Assembly: GCA_964581815.1 (NCBI GenBank)
Contig: CAZORE010000022.1
Span: 1-64,000 of the forward strand
Direction: 5' to 3'
DNA: 64,000 nucleotides
Source: Trebonia sp964581815
GTDB taxonomy: Bacteria; Actinomycetota; Actinomycetes; Streptosporangiales; Streptosporangiaceae
A program made the translations under genes and the position numbers. Shown piece after piece: positions 49,254 to 57,703 of this stretch. Under the pieces are notes generated by a model. The model did no database searches, had not been told where the DNA came from, and was given only the letters and a program-made list of their open reading frames with translations. Numbering within the stretch: position 1 is the stretch's first letter; each line of letters begins with the position of its first letter.

Positions 49254-50339
49254 ATGACTGGCGTGACCGACCCGGCTGCTCTCCCGTCCGCCGACGCGTT
49301 GCGCGCGCTGCCCAAGGTGGAGCTGCACTGCCACCTGGAGGGCGCCATCCGGCCGGGCACCGTCATGGAGCTGGCCGGGAAACACGGGGTTGCGCTGCCG
49401 GACGGCGACATCCGCGACCAGTACCGCTACGGCTCGCTCGATGAGTTCCTCACCGTCTTCTGGCTGGTCCAGTCGGTACTGGAAGACCAGGACGACTGGG
49501 CGCGCCTCGGGTACGAGTCGGTGCTTGACGGCGCGGCGGCGGGGCGGGTGTACGCGGAGGTGTTCGTCAGCCCGGCCAGGCACCTGGCCGCCGGCCAGAC
49601 CCTGCAGTCAGTGCTCGAGGGGCTGGGCGCCGGCCTCGCGGCCGGCGACGCGGAGGCCGGCGGCCAGACCCGGCTGATCGTGAACATGGACCGCGGCTAC
49701 GGCGGCGAGGCCGGCCTGCAGCTGGTCACCGAGCTGATCGGGCTGCGGCGGGCGGGCGCGCCAGGCACCGACCGGGTCATCGGCATCGGCATGGACGGCG
49801 CCGAGGCCAACGTGAACCCCCTGTCGTTCGCCCCGGCCTACCGGGAGGCCGCGGCGGCGGGCCTGCGCCGGTGCGGGCATCAAGGGCAGAGCTCCCCGGC
49901 CGCCACGATCGGCGTGGCGGCCGTCGGCCTGGGCGCCGAGCGCATCGACCACGGCGTGACCCTGATCGAGGACCCGGACCTGGTCCGGTTCTTCGCCGAC
50001 CGCCGCATCCCGCTGACCATGTGCCCGACCTCGAACGTGGTGGTCGCCCGGGCATGCAGTTCCGTCGCCCGCCACCCGCTGCCCGCGCTGCGCGACGCGG
50101 GCGTCCTGGTCACCATCAACACCGACGACCCGGCCCTCATCGACACCGACCTGGCCCGCGAGTACGCCAGCTGCGCGGCGGCGTGGCACTGGGACTTCGA
50201 CCAGATGGTCCAGCTGGCCCTGGACGGCGTCGAGGCCTCCTGGCTCGACGACTCAGGCAAGCGGGCGCTGTCCGCCCGCATCCGTGCCGCCGCCGCCGCC
50301 CTGCGGATGCTCCCGGCGGATTCCGGCCGGGAGCCGTAA
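49254..50339 (+). CDS. Adenosine deaminase-family protein with altered catalytic motif
   Basis: 361 residues, metal-dependent TIM barrel. The N-terminal zinc motif KVELHCHLEGA and C-terminal NTDDP (metal Asp) are present, as is GAERIDHGV. The usual HAGE is CGHQGQ here, so the catalytic Glu is Gln and the preceding residues differ. Either it acts on another substrate, is inactive, or the codons at 49876-49890 contain an error. ATG-start region from 49254 is close to a GTG; monocistronic. Confidence 0.78.
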   Translation: MTGVTDPAALPSADALRALPKVELHCHLEGAIRPGTVMELAGKHGVALPDGDIRDQYRYGSLDEFLTVFWLVQSVLEDQDDWARLGYESVLDGAAAGRVYAEVFVSPARHLAAGQTLQSVLEGLGAGLAAGDAEAGGQTRLIVNMDRGYGGEAGLQLVTELIGLRRAGAPGTDRVIGIGMDGAEANVNPLSFAPAYREAAAAGLRRCGHQGQSSPAATIGVAAVGLGAERIDHGVTLIEDPDLVRFFADRRIPLTMCPTSNVVVARACSSVARHPLPALRDAGVLVTINTDDPALIDTDLAREYASCAAAWHWDFDQMVQLALDGVEASWLDDSGKRALSARIRAAAAALRMLPADSGREP

Positions 50340-50409
50340 GCCCCGGGCGGTCCGTACCGTGCCGACGGCGAGACCCCCCGCTGACGGAGGCGGTCAGCCG
50401 CGGTCGCGG

Positions 50410-51486
50410 CTAACAGCTGCAGTCGCAGCCGCTGCAGCAGGCGTCGCAGCATCCTTCGCCACAGCAGTCGCAGCATCCTTCGATGCAGCAGTCCTCGCAG
50501 CAGCCGCAGCCTCGCCGGTGCCGCAGGCTGAACAGCCCGGCCAGGGCCGCCAGGCCCGCCACCGGAAGGCCGCAGCCGGCGAGCGGCGCGCTCGCCTGCT
50601 CGTGCCTGCGCTCGGGCGGCGCGACGGTGCCGGCCGCGCGGGCGAACACCCGGTGCACCGAGCGGGCGAGCTCACCCGCGAGCAGCGTGTGCACCAGCCG
50701 CGCGTCCCTGAACTCGGCCTCGGCGAGCGCGAGCTTGATGCCGAGCAGTGCGTCGTCGCACAGGCGGCGCGCCTCGGCGAGGTCCGCGCCGGTGGCGAGC
50801 AGCGGGTTCCACGCGCCGGCCGCGCGGTCGGCGGCGAGGTCCTCGACGGCGTCGACCAGGTGGGCGATCCGGCCGAACAGCCGGCCCGCCTCACGCAGCG
50901 GCTCGGCGTTCGCCGGCTTACCCGCGAGCACCGAGGTGTGCGCGAACGCGGCGGCGGTCGCGGCCTCAGTGGGCTCGGTGACGCTGAGCAGGGCAGTGCC
51001 CGGCCCGGCGGCCGCCTCGACGGCGGCCTGCCGGCTCACCGCCTCGGTCAGCACCCCGACCTCGAAGCCGAGCCGCTGGCCGGACCGCGCGCTCGCCGCC
51101 GCCCAGCGGGACGCGAGCGCGGTCGCCGCGCCGCGCACCCCGGGCCGGGCGAGCGCGCCGTCGCCGTCCTCGACATGGTCACGGATCTTCGCCGTCGCGA
51201 GCACCAGCGACACCGTGGCGGCCAGCCGGGCGCAGTCGCCGACCGCGACGTCCGCCTTCCGCATCCCGCGCAGCGCGCACCGCCCCGCCGCGCGCCGCTG
51301 CGGCACGCCGTCGGCCTGTGCCTCGGCGAGCACCGAGATCACCAGCCCGTCGTAGTTGGTCGCCAGCCGCGCCGCCTGCCCGTGGTCGTCGCGCAGCGAC
51401 AGGCACATGCCGCACAGGTGCGCCTGCCACGCCGCCGCGAGCTCCCCGCCGAGCCGGTGCCTGCACGGCCTGATGATCCCGAACAC
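50410..51486 (-). CDS. DUF5685 family protein with cysteine-cluster tail
   Basis: 358 residues starting VFGIIRPCRHRL (GTG at 51486, GGGAGG 10 bases upstream; an earlier start is not supported). The body is mostly helical with LCGMCLSLRDDHG, a possible metal-binding CxxC, and an acidic Asp pair LVDAVEDL that recalls isoprenoid-synthase-like folds. The C-terminal ~33 residues are nearly half cysteine (CCEDCCIEGCCDCC and more). Function is not known; metal binding is plausible. Confidence 0.7.
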   Translation of the reverse strand: MFGIIRPCRHRLGGELAAAWQAHLCGMCLSLRDDHGQAARLATNYDGLVISVLAEAQADGVPQRRAAGRCALRGMRKADVAVGDCARLAATVSLVLATAKIRDHVEDGDGALARPGVRGAATALASRWAAASARSGQRLGFEVGVLTEAVSRQAAVEAAAGPGTALLSVTEPTEAATAAAFAHTSVLAGKPANAEPLREAGRLFGRIAHLVDAVEDLAADRAAGAWNPLLATGADLAEARRLCDDALLGIKLALAEAEFRDARLVHTLLAGELARSVHRVFARAAGTVAPPERRHEQASAPLAGCGLPVAGLAALAGLFSLRHRRGCGCCEDCCIEGCCDCCGEGCCDACCSGCDCSC

Positions 51487-51640
51487 TGTCCCAGGCCTCC
51501 CACCGCGCGGCCAGAAATGCTTACCGCGACAGTAACGTAGCGCGGCCGGGCGCGCCACGCCGATCGTGGCGAAGGAGCCGCGGCAACGGGACCGCGACGC
51601 GACGGTGGCGGGCGCCGTCTGGGCGTTCGCCCCGACGCCG

Positions 51641-52975
51641 TTAGCTGGCCGCCGGGTTGTCGACCTGCGCGAGGAAGAGCGGCTCACCGGTCGCCTTGGC
51701 CGAGACGAGCATCAGGTACGGTCGGTCGAACTGCACGGTGACCGGGTCGTACTCCGCCGAGGCCGGGTAGACGCCAACGGCGGCCGCCGCGGCGCCGACC
51801 GTGCCCTTCTCGCCCACCTGGAGCGTCGCCGCCTGCTGGACGAACGCCAGCTCGCCCGCCTTGAGTGACAGCCCGGTGAAGTCCGCCGCGCCCGTGAACG
51901 CCTGCCCCATGCCGAGCCCGGTGAGCACGGCCTTCATGTCTCCCGTCTGGCCGTTCACGGCGAGGTTCACCTTGGGCAGGTAGACCGTCGCGAGGTTACC
52001 GGGACGGCCCGCGTATCCCGGCTGTGCCCCGGTGCCCTCGGCGTTCAGCGAGGCGGTGATCGACGCCAGCCCCGCCTGCGTGGGCAGCGCGCAGGACCCG
52101 GACCCGGCGGGCGGCAGGAGCGCGGTCATCGTCAGCTTCCCGCCCGCGTACGGCAGCGAGACCGCGGTCCACCCGCCGGACTTGGCGTAAAGGAAACCGA
52201 CGCCGTTCAGGTAGGACGCGGTGACTTTCTGCCCACCCGCCGTCGTGAACGGGTCAGGCATCGTCTTGTTCGGATCGAACGGCGCCGTCCACTTCGCGTC
52301 CAGGTACAGCGCGGAGGTCAGCACCCAGCCGACGCCGGTGAGCATGCCGGGCGACACCAGGTTGCTGATGTGCCCGCGGGTGTCGGCCGCGATCAGCTGG
52401 TTGATGTCGCTGGCCGCCTTCGCCGGGTCGGTGAGGAACGGCGCCCTGGCCACCCCGGCGCCGTACCCGGTCGCCACCGCGTTGAGGTAGGCGGCCAGCG
52501 GCGGCAGCGACGGGTCGGCCCACACCTGGTTGCTCGCATGAAGCGTGACGCCCGGCCCGTTCAGTCCGGTTAGCGCGGCCGAGCGTGCCTGCAGCCCGGC
52601 GGCGAGCGCCGTGGCGTCGCCGGCCGGCAGGTGCAGCACGGCGGCCATCTGGGCGGCGGTCGCCCCGCGCGCCCCCAGGTACGCCAGGCCGAGCGCGCTG
52701 GCCAGGGTGGACGGGGAGAACACCAGGTTCTGCCCGGGATACTGCGCGCACCAGGCGCGCAGCACGTCGAGCCCGAACGCGGTGTCCGCCGCGCCGAGCG
52801 GCTGCGGGTCCGCGGCCGGCTCGGTCGCCGCCACGCCCTTGATGACCGCCACCTCGGGCACGGTCACCGGAGGCCGGGCGGCGGTGCCGCACCCGGCCAG
52901 GGCCGCCGCCAGGCCGGCGCCAGTGAGTACCGCACGAGCGAGTACCGCGCGCGAGATCCTGCTCCCAAGTCCCAT
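51641..52975 (-). CDS. Lipoprotein serpin (serine protease inhibitor)
   Basis: 444 residues. An N-terminal signal with lipobox LAGC (Cys near residue 29) predicts a membrane-anchored extracellular protein. The serpin fold is clear: NLVFSPSTLASALGLAYLGARG, VLTSALYLDAKW, and the hinge EKGTVGAAAAAVGVYPASAE. Counting P17 from Glu gives P1-P1' as Ala-Ser, suggestive of an elastase-like target. Bacterial serpins are uncommon. The ATG at 52975 begins the signal; the longer open frame upstream has no signal. Confidence 0.85.
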   Translation of the reverse strand: MGLGSRISRAVLARAVLTGAGLAAALAGCGTAARPPVTVPEVAVIKGVAATEPAADPQPLGAADTAFGLDVLRAWCAQYPGQNLVFSPSTLASALGLAYLGARGATAAQMAAVLHLPAGDATALAAGLQARSAALTGLNGPGVTLHASNQVWADPSLPPLAAYLNAVATGYGAGVARAPFLTDPAKAASDINQLIAADTRGHISNLVSPGMLTGVGWVLTSALYLDAKWTAPFDPNKTMPDPFTTAGGQKVTASYLNGVGFLYAKSGGWTAVSLPYAGGKLTMTALLPPAGSGSCALPTQAGLASITASLNAEGTGAQPGYAGRPGNLATVYLPKVNLAVNGQTGDMKAVLTGLGMGQAFTGAADFTGLSLKAGELAFVQQAATLQVGEKGTVGAAAAAVGVYPASAEYDPVTVQFDRPYLMLVSAKATGEPLFLAQVDNPAAS

Positions 52976-53180
52976 GCCGTTTGGACGCCGCCGCGCCGCG
53001 AACGGTTCCACGGGTCGCGGCACGGAGTGAACGCCCTCGTTCCGGCTCACCGGGAAGCGATGCGGCGCCGTCGCCGTCCGTGGCGCGCGGCCCGCGCCGC
53101 CGGCGGGCACTGGCTGCCGCGCGAGGCAGGCCTCTATCCTTAGGAGCGCGATAGCACAACCACGATGACGGAGGCGCCGC

Positions 53181-54197
53181 ATGGCCAGCCTGATGCGCGC
53201 GCTGATCATCGACGGCACCAAGTCGGCGAGCGTGCGCCACGTCCCGGTGCCGGCTCCCGGGCCCGGCCAGGTCCTGGTCGACGTGCACCGCGCCGGGATC
53301 TGCGGCACCGACGTCGAGCTGTTCACGCGGGAGCTCGCCTACTTCGACCAGGGCAAGTCGTCGTTCCCGCTGTGCCCGGGCCACGAATGGTGCGGCACCG
53401 TGTCCGCGACCGGGGCGGGCGTGGACGAGCGCTGGGCGGGCGCGCGGGTCACCGGGGACACCATGCTCGGCTGCGGCCGCTGCCGCCGGTGCGCGTCGGG
53501 GCGGCACCACGTGTGCGCGGACCGCAGCGAGATCGGCATCACCGGCTGGCCAGGCGCCCTGGCGGAGAAGCTGCTCGTGCCGGCCGGCCGCCTGTACCGG
53601 CTGCCGGACGAGGTCGACGACCGGGCCGGCGCGCTGGTGGAACCGGGCGGGAACGCGTGGCGGGCGGTGGCGGCCGCGCACGCGGGACCGGGCAAGCGGC
53701 TGCTGATCTGGGGGCCGGGCAGCATCGGGCTGCTCGCGACGGCCTTCGCGCGCGCCGCGGGCGCGGAGGTGCACGTGGCCGGCCTCGACTCCCGCCGCGA
53801 CGACCTGGCCAGGAGCCTCGGCGCGGCGCGCTGCTTCACCGCCGCGGACCCGCCGCAGGGCTACTACGACGCGGTCATCGACTGCACCGGCGGTGAAGCG
53901 GTCCCCGCCCTCGCCTTGCGGTTCACCGAGCCGGGCGGCCGGATCGTCTATGTCGGCCTGTCGCGGCGGCCGAGCCTGGTCGACAGCCGGGAGATCGCGC
54001 TGAACGACATCACGGCGGTGGGCATACTCGGCGCGTCGGCCGGCCTGGCGCCCGCCATCGAGCACTACGCGGACGGCCGGGTCGCCCCTGGAGTGCTCGC
54101 CCAGGTACTCGTCGGCCTGGACCGCGCGGCGGAGGCCCTCGCCGGGCAGCTTGACACCGGCGCCGGAACCAAGATCCACATCGACCCGCGGCGGTAA
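53181..54197 (+). CDS. Zinc-dependent medium-chain dehydrogenase
   Basis: 338 residues. Catalytic zinc ligands in AGICGTDVE and GHEW, structural-zinc cysteines in GCGRCRRCASGRHHVC, and NAD site WGPGSIGLL. Closest in pattern to glucose/sorbitol/threonine dehydrogenases. GGAGG six bases upstream of ATG 53181. It is divergent from the serpin; the substrate is unknown. Confidence 0.85.
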   Translation: MASLMRALIIDGTKSASVRHVPVPAPGPGQVLVDVHRAGICGTDVELFTRELAYFDQGKSSFPLCPGHEWCGTVSATGAGVDERWAGARVTGDTMLGCGRCRRCASGRHHVCADRSEIGITGWPGALAEKLLVPAGRLYRLPDEVDDRAGALVEPGGNAWRAVAAAHAGPGKRLLIWGPGSIGLLATAFARAAGAEVHVAGLDSRRDDLARSLGAARCFTAADPPQGYYDAVIDCTGGEAVPALALRFTEPGGRIVYVGLSRRPSLVDSREIALNDITAVGILGASAGLAPAIEHYADGRVAPGVLAQVLVGLDRAAEALAGQLDTGAGTKIHIDPRR

Positions 54198-54204
54198 CGC
54201 CGCC

Positions 54205-55422
54205 TCAGCTCCCGGCCGGCGGCTTGACCTGCAGCTCGCCGCCGCCGGTGCTGACCGTGATGGTGCTGGCCGCCGTCGGGCTGACCGGCACCGACACCAG
54301 CTCGGGCCCGTCGGCGGACTCGGCGGTGACCGCGTACGGGCCACCGGGCAGCACCAGGACCGCGTCGCCGCTGGCGGTGGTGACCTGAACGGACTGGGGC
54401 GCCGTGGTGAAGCTCATCCAGGCGGAGCCGCCTTCAGTGGTTACCCGTGCGGTCCCGGACGCGACACCGCTCGCGTTGAAGGAGCCGCTGCCCGTGTCGG
54501 CGAAGAGCGGGCCGGTGAGCCCGTCGACCTGCAGCGACCCGCCGCTGGTGGTGGCGCTCAGCGGCCCGTCGACTGACCGGGCGACGACGTCGCCGCTGCC
54601 CGAGTCCACGGTGGCTCCGCGCGCGCCCGCGATGTTGACGCTGCCGCCCGCGGACGTGACGTTCAGCGTGCCGAGCACCGCGCTGGCGCTGACGGGGCCG
54701 CTGCCCGAGTCGAGCGTGGCGCTGCCGGTGCCGTGCACGTCGATGCGGCCGCCCGCGCTGGTAATGTTCAGCGTCCCGGGGATCCCGCTGGCCGAGACAT
54801 TGCCGCTGCCGGAGTCCAGGCTGGCGCTGCCCGCGCCGGACGCGGTGATGTCGCCGCCCTCGGAGGTGACGGTGAGCAGCCCCTGCACGTCGCTCGCGGT
54901 GACCGAGCCGCTGGATGAGTCGATGTCCGCGGCGGCCACGCCGGAGACGCTCACCGGGCCGCCATCGCTTGACGCGCTGACCGTGACGGCCGGGAAGCTC
55001 GCCGGGACGATGACGGCGAAGCCGACCGAGCAGCCGCCATTCTGGCACGACGGCGCGTCGAGGGTGAGGTCGCCGTGATCGACCCTCGCCCGCACCACGG
55101 GCGGGCCGCCCGGCTTGCCGAAGCCGATCGTCTCGGTGACCGTGACCTGGTTGACCGAACCGCGGTACACCTGGACGGGTGCACCGTAGCTGTTCACGGT
55201 CAGGCTGCTGACCTCGCCGTTAGCGACGACGACGGTCCGGGTCGGCATGGCGCTTTGCGCGAACCCGCCGCCGTCATCGGGATTCCCCGATCTGATGCTG
55301 ATCCCAGCGATCAGCGTGGTGCCCACCAGGATGGTGGCGACGCCGGACAGGTACCAGATCCAGCGCCCGCGCGGCGCGGGCGGGCGGGCGGGTGCGGTTT
55401 CAGGTGCGGTTATCTGTTGCAT
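54205..55422 (-). CDS. DUF4097-like membrane-anchored beta-repeat protein
   Basis: 405 residues: an N-terminal Pro-rich cytosolic segment, one membrane helix (about 22-42), then a long extracytoplasmic domain of short beta repeats (DSGSGNVSASG, TSAGGRIDVHG, TTSGGSLQVDG) of the DUF4097/adhesin-like type found with envelope-stress two-component systems. The start overlaps the end of the histidine kinase gene by 13 bases, so both are co-translated. Probably an effector or sensor partner. Confidence 0.75.
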   Translation of the reverse strand: MQQITAPETAPARPPAPRGRWIWYLSGVATILVGTTLIAGISIRSGNPDDGGGFAQSAMPTRTVVVANGEVSSLTVNSYGAPVQVYRGSVNQVTVTETIGFGKPGGPPVVRARVDHGDLTLDAPSCQNGGCSVGFAVIVPASFPAVTVSASSDGGPVSVSGVAAADIDSSSGSVTASDVQGLLTVTSEGGDITASGAGSASLDSGSGNVSASGIPGTLNITSAGGRIDVHGTGSATLDSGSGPVSASAVLGTLNVTSAGGSVNIAGARGATVDSGSGDVVARSVDGPLSATTSGGSLQVDGLTGPLFADTGSGSFNASGVASGTARVTTEGGSAWMSFTTAPQSVQVTTASGDAVLVLPGGPYAVTAESADGPELVSVPVSPTAASTITVSTGGGELQVKPPAGS

Positions 55423-56717
55423 GGCAGGTCCACCGTCAGCAGGGTCGGCCCGCCGGGCGGGCTGTCGATTTCGAAGGTGCCGTCGACGGAGGCGGCCCGC
55501 CTGGCCAGGCCGGCCAGGCCGGTGCCCCGGGCCGGGTCGGCGCCGCCCACCCCGTCGTCGGTGACGATCACGTGCAGCCGGTCGCCCGACCGCTGGACGA
55601 ACACCGCGGCCTCGGTGGCCTGAGCGTGCTTGATGATGTTGGAGAGCCCCTCGGATACCACGAAGTACGCGACCGCCTCGATCACCGGCGCCGGACGGCG
55701 CTGCAGGTCCACGGTCAGCCGGCACGGGATCGGCGTCCTGGCCACGATCCCGGACAGGGCGGCGTCAAGGCCGCGGTCCTCGAGGACCGCCGGGTGCAGG
55801 CCGCGGATGAGGTCGCGCAGCTCGGCGAGGGCGGCCTTTGCCTCCTCGTGTGCCTCGGCGATCGCCTGGTTCGCCTGCTCGGCGTCGCCCGCCTGGGCCC
55901 GGGCCATGCCCAGGTTCATGGCCAGCGACACCAGCCGCTGCTGCGTGCCGTCGTGCAGGTCGCGCTCCAGGCGGCGCCGCTCGGCGTCCGCCGCGTCGAC
56001 CACGCCGGCCCGCGTCTGGGTGAGCTGCTCCACGCGGTGCTCAAGCTCCTCGGCGCGGCTCGGGCCGAGCAGCGCCCGGCCCGCCCGCGCGTCGAGCGAG
56101 GCGACCAGGCTGGTCAGCCAGGGAGCGGCGAACAGTCCGGCGAGGCCGGCGAGCACCAGGACGAACCCGAACGGTTTATGGCCGGACGTCGCCCCGTACG
56201 TGGCCCGGTAGAACAGGCTGTCCGGCCGCAGCGCCCATGCGTAGGCGTAAACGAGCCCGAAGACGGCGCCGGCCAGCCACACGCCGACGGCGACGATCGC
56301 CGCGCAGGCGATCAGCGGCCCGGCGAGCAGGTGATAGGCGACCTGCCGCCAGGTCGACTGCGCGCGGAGCGCGGCCACGACCCCGCCCAGGCTCAGCTGG
56401 CCGGGCGGCCGCGGTGGCGGCATGTCCACCCCGGCGGACCGCAGCCGGTGCGTCTGCACCCGGGTCAAGACGGGTACGAGCACCAGCGCGGCGACCGCGC
56501 TCCCCAGGATCGCTGCCAGCCACCGGCTGCCGTTCCAGCCTCCCTCTGACTGCAGCTCCCCGTTGACCAGCAGGGTCAGCAGCAGCCAGGGGATGAGCTG
56601 CACCGGGATGCCGCCGGCCGCGAGGATGGCCTGGCTCCAGGCGCGTGGCGACCACGGCACGCGGCGCGGCGGCGGGGGGCCTTGCGCCGTCCGCTGCTTG
56701 TCGACCGTCATGTCCAT
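55410..56717 (-). CDS. NarL/LiaS-type sensor histidine kinase
   Basis: 435 residues. Four to six N-terminal membrane helices, a HisKA_3 dimerisation segment with the phospho-acceptor His in RRRLERDLHDGTQQRLVS, and a C-terminal HATPase (VSEGLSNIIKHAQA; DDGVGGADPARGTGLAGL). ATG 56717; a second ATG two codons on. Partner response regulator is probably that at 60205-60876, across the ABC genes. Part of an envelope-stress module. Confidence 0.87.
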   Translation of the reverse strand: MDMTVDKQRTAQGPPPPRRVPWSPRAWSQAILAAGGIPVQLIPWLLLTLLVNGELQSEGGWNGSRWLAAILGSAVAALVLVPVLTRVQTHRLRSAGVDMPPPRPPGQLSLGGVVAALRAQSTWRQVAYHLLAGPLIACAAIVAVGVWLAGAVFGLVYAYAWALRPDSLFYRATYGATSGHKPFGFVLVLAGLAGLFAAPWLTSLVASLDARAGRALLGPSRAEELEHRVEQLTQTRAGVVDAADAERRRLERDLHDGTQQRLVSLAMNLGMARAQAGDAEQANQAIAEAHEEAKAALAELRDLIRGLHPAVLEDRGLDAALSGIVARTPIPCRLTVDLQRRPAPVIEAVAYFVVSEGLSNIIKHAQATEAAVFVQRSGDRLHVIVTDDGVGGADPARGTGLAGLARRAASVDGTFEIDSPPGGPTLLTVDLPCNR

Positions 56718-56977
56718 GGCACTCACGGTATTCGCCCTGCCCAGGGGCTGGCCATACAGCGTGGTCCCGTCCGGTGGTGAAGCTGGCTGCACCCCCGATT
56801 CGGAGGTCTCGGCTACTGTGCGCGACCGCTGGTCGCTGGCATCGTTACCGCCGTGGCCGTCGCCGTACCCCGGTCGCGTCGCGCACCGCTCTGGCGCGCG
56901 CGGACAGGCGATGGCCACCGGGCGGCCCGGCCGGCCGTCCTGGCCGAGACTCATCCGCTCCGCTGAGAGGACTTCCG
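56718..56977. promoter_or_regulatory. Divergent promoter region of kinase and ABC genes
   Basis: 260 bases; probably holds both promoters. No clear operator was seen. A GAGAGGA box precedes the ABC ATPase start. Confidence 0.4.
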
Positions 56978-57703
56978 ATGAGAGCACAGCACTACGCGCA
57001 CGGCACGCCGAGCGACGTGATCAGGCTGGACGGGGTGACGAAGACCTACCAGGCGAGCACGCCGCCGGCGCTCGCCGATGTCACCCTGAGCGTGGCGGAC
57101 GGCGAGGTGGCCGCGATCATGGGCCCGTCCGGCAGCGGAAAGTCGACGCTGCTTAACCTGATCGCCGGCCTCGACAAGCCCACCACGGGCACGGTCAGCG
57201 TGGCCGGCCAGCGGATCGACACCCTCGGTGAGGGGGCGCTCGCCCGGTTCCGCGCCCGCCACGTTGGCATCATCTTCCAGTTCTTCAACCTGCTCGACGA
57301 CCTCACCGTCGCCGACAACGTGCTGCTGCCCGCCCAGCTGGCCGGCGCCTCGCGGCGGCGGGCGCGGGCGCGCGCGGACGAGCTGCTGGCCAGGCTCGGC
57401 ATCGACAAGCACCGCGACGAGTACCCGGCGCGGCTGTCCGGCGGCCAGCGGCAGCGCGTCGCGATCGCGCGGGCCCTGGTCAACTCGCCGGAGCTGCTGC
57501 TCGCCGACGAGCCGACCGGGGCGCTCGACACGGCCACCGGCCAGGAGATCGGCCGCCTGCTTAGCGAGCTGAACGCGGCGGGCCAGACCCTGGTGCTTGT
57601 CACCCACGACCCGGGGCTCGCGGCGCGGTACGCCGCCCGCACCATCCAGCTGGTGGACGGCCGCGTGGCCGGCCAGCCCGTGACGGCGGGGGCGCGGTCA
57701 TGA
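56978..57703 (+). CDS. ABC transporter ATPase (LolD/MacB type)
   Basis: 241 residues with Walker A GPSGSGKST, the signature LSGGQRQRVAIARAL, Walker B LLLADEPTGALD and the H-loop VLVTHD. The class pairs with FtsX-like permeases. It overlaps the permease by four bases (ATGA). Exports or senses envelope-active compounds in related systems; substrate unknown. Confidence 0.93.
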   Translation: MRAQHYAHGTPSDVIRLDGVTKTYQASTPPALADVTLSVADGEVAAIMGPSGSGKSTLLNLIAGLDKPTTGTVSVAGQRIDTLGEGALARFRARHVGIIFQFFNLLDDLTVADNVLLPAQLAGASRRRARARADELLARLGIDKHRDEYPARLSGGQRQRVAIARALVNSPELLLADEPTGALDTATGQEIGRLLSELNAAGQTLVLVTHDPGLAARYAARTIQLVDGRVAGQPVTAGARS

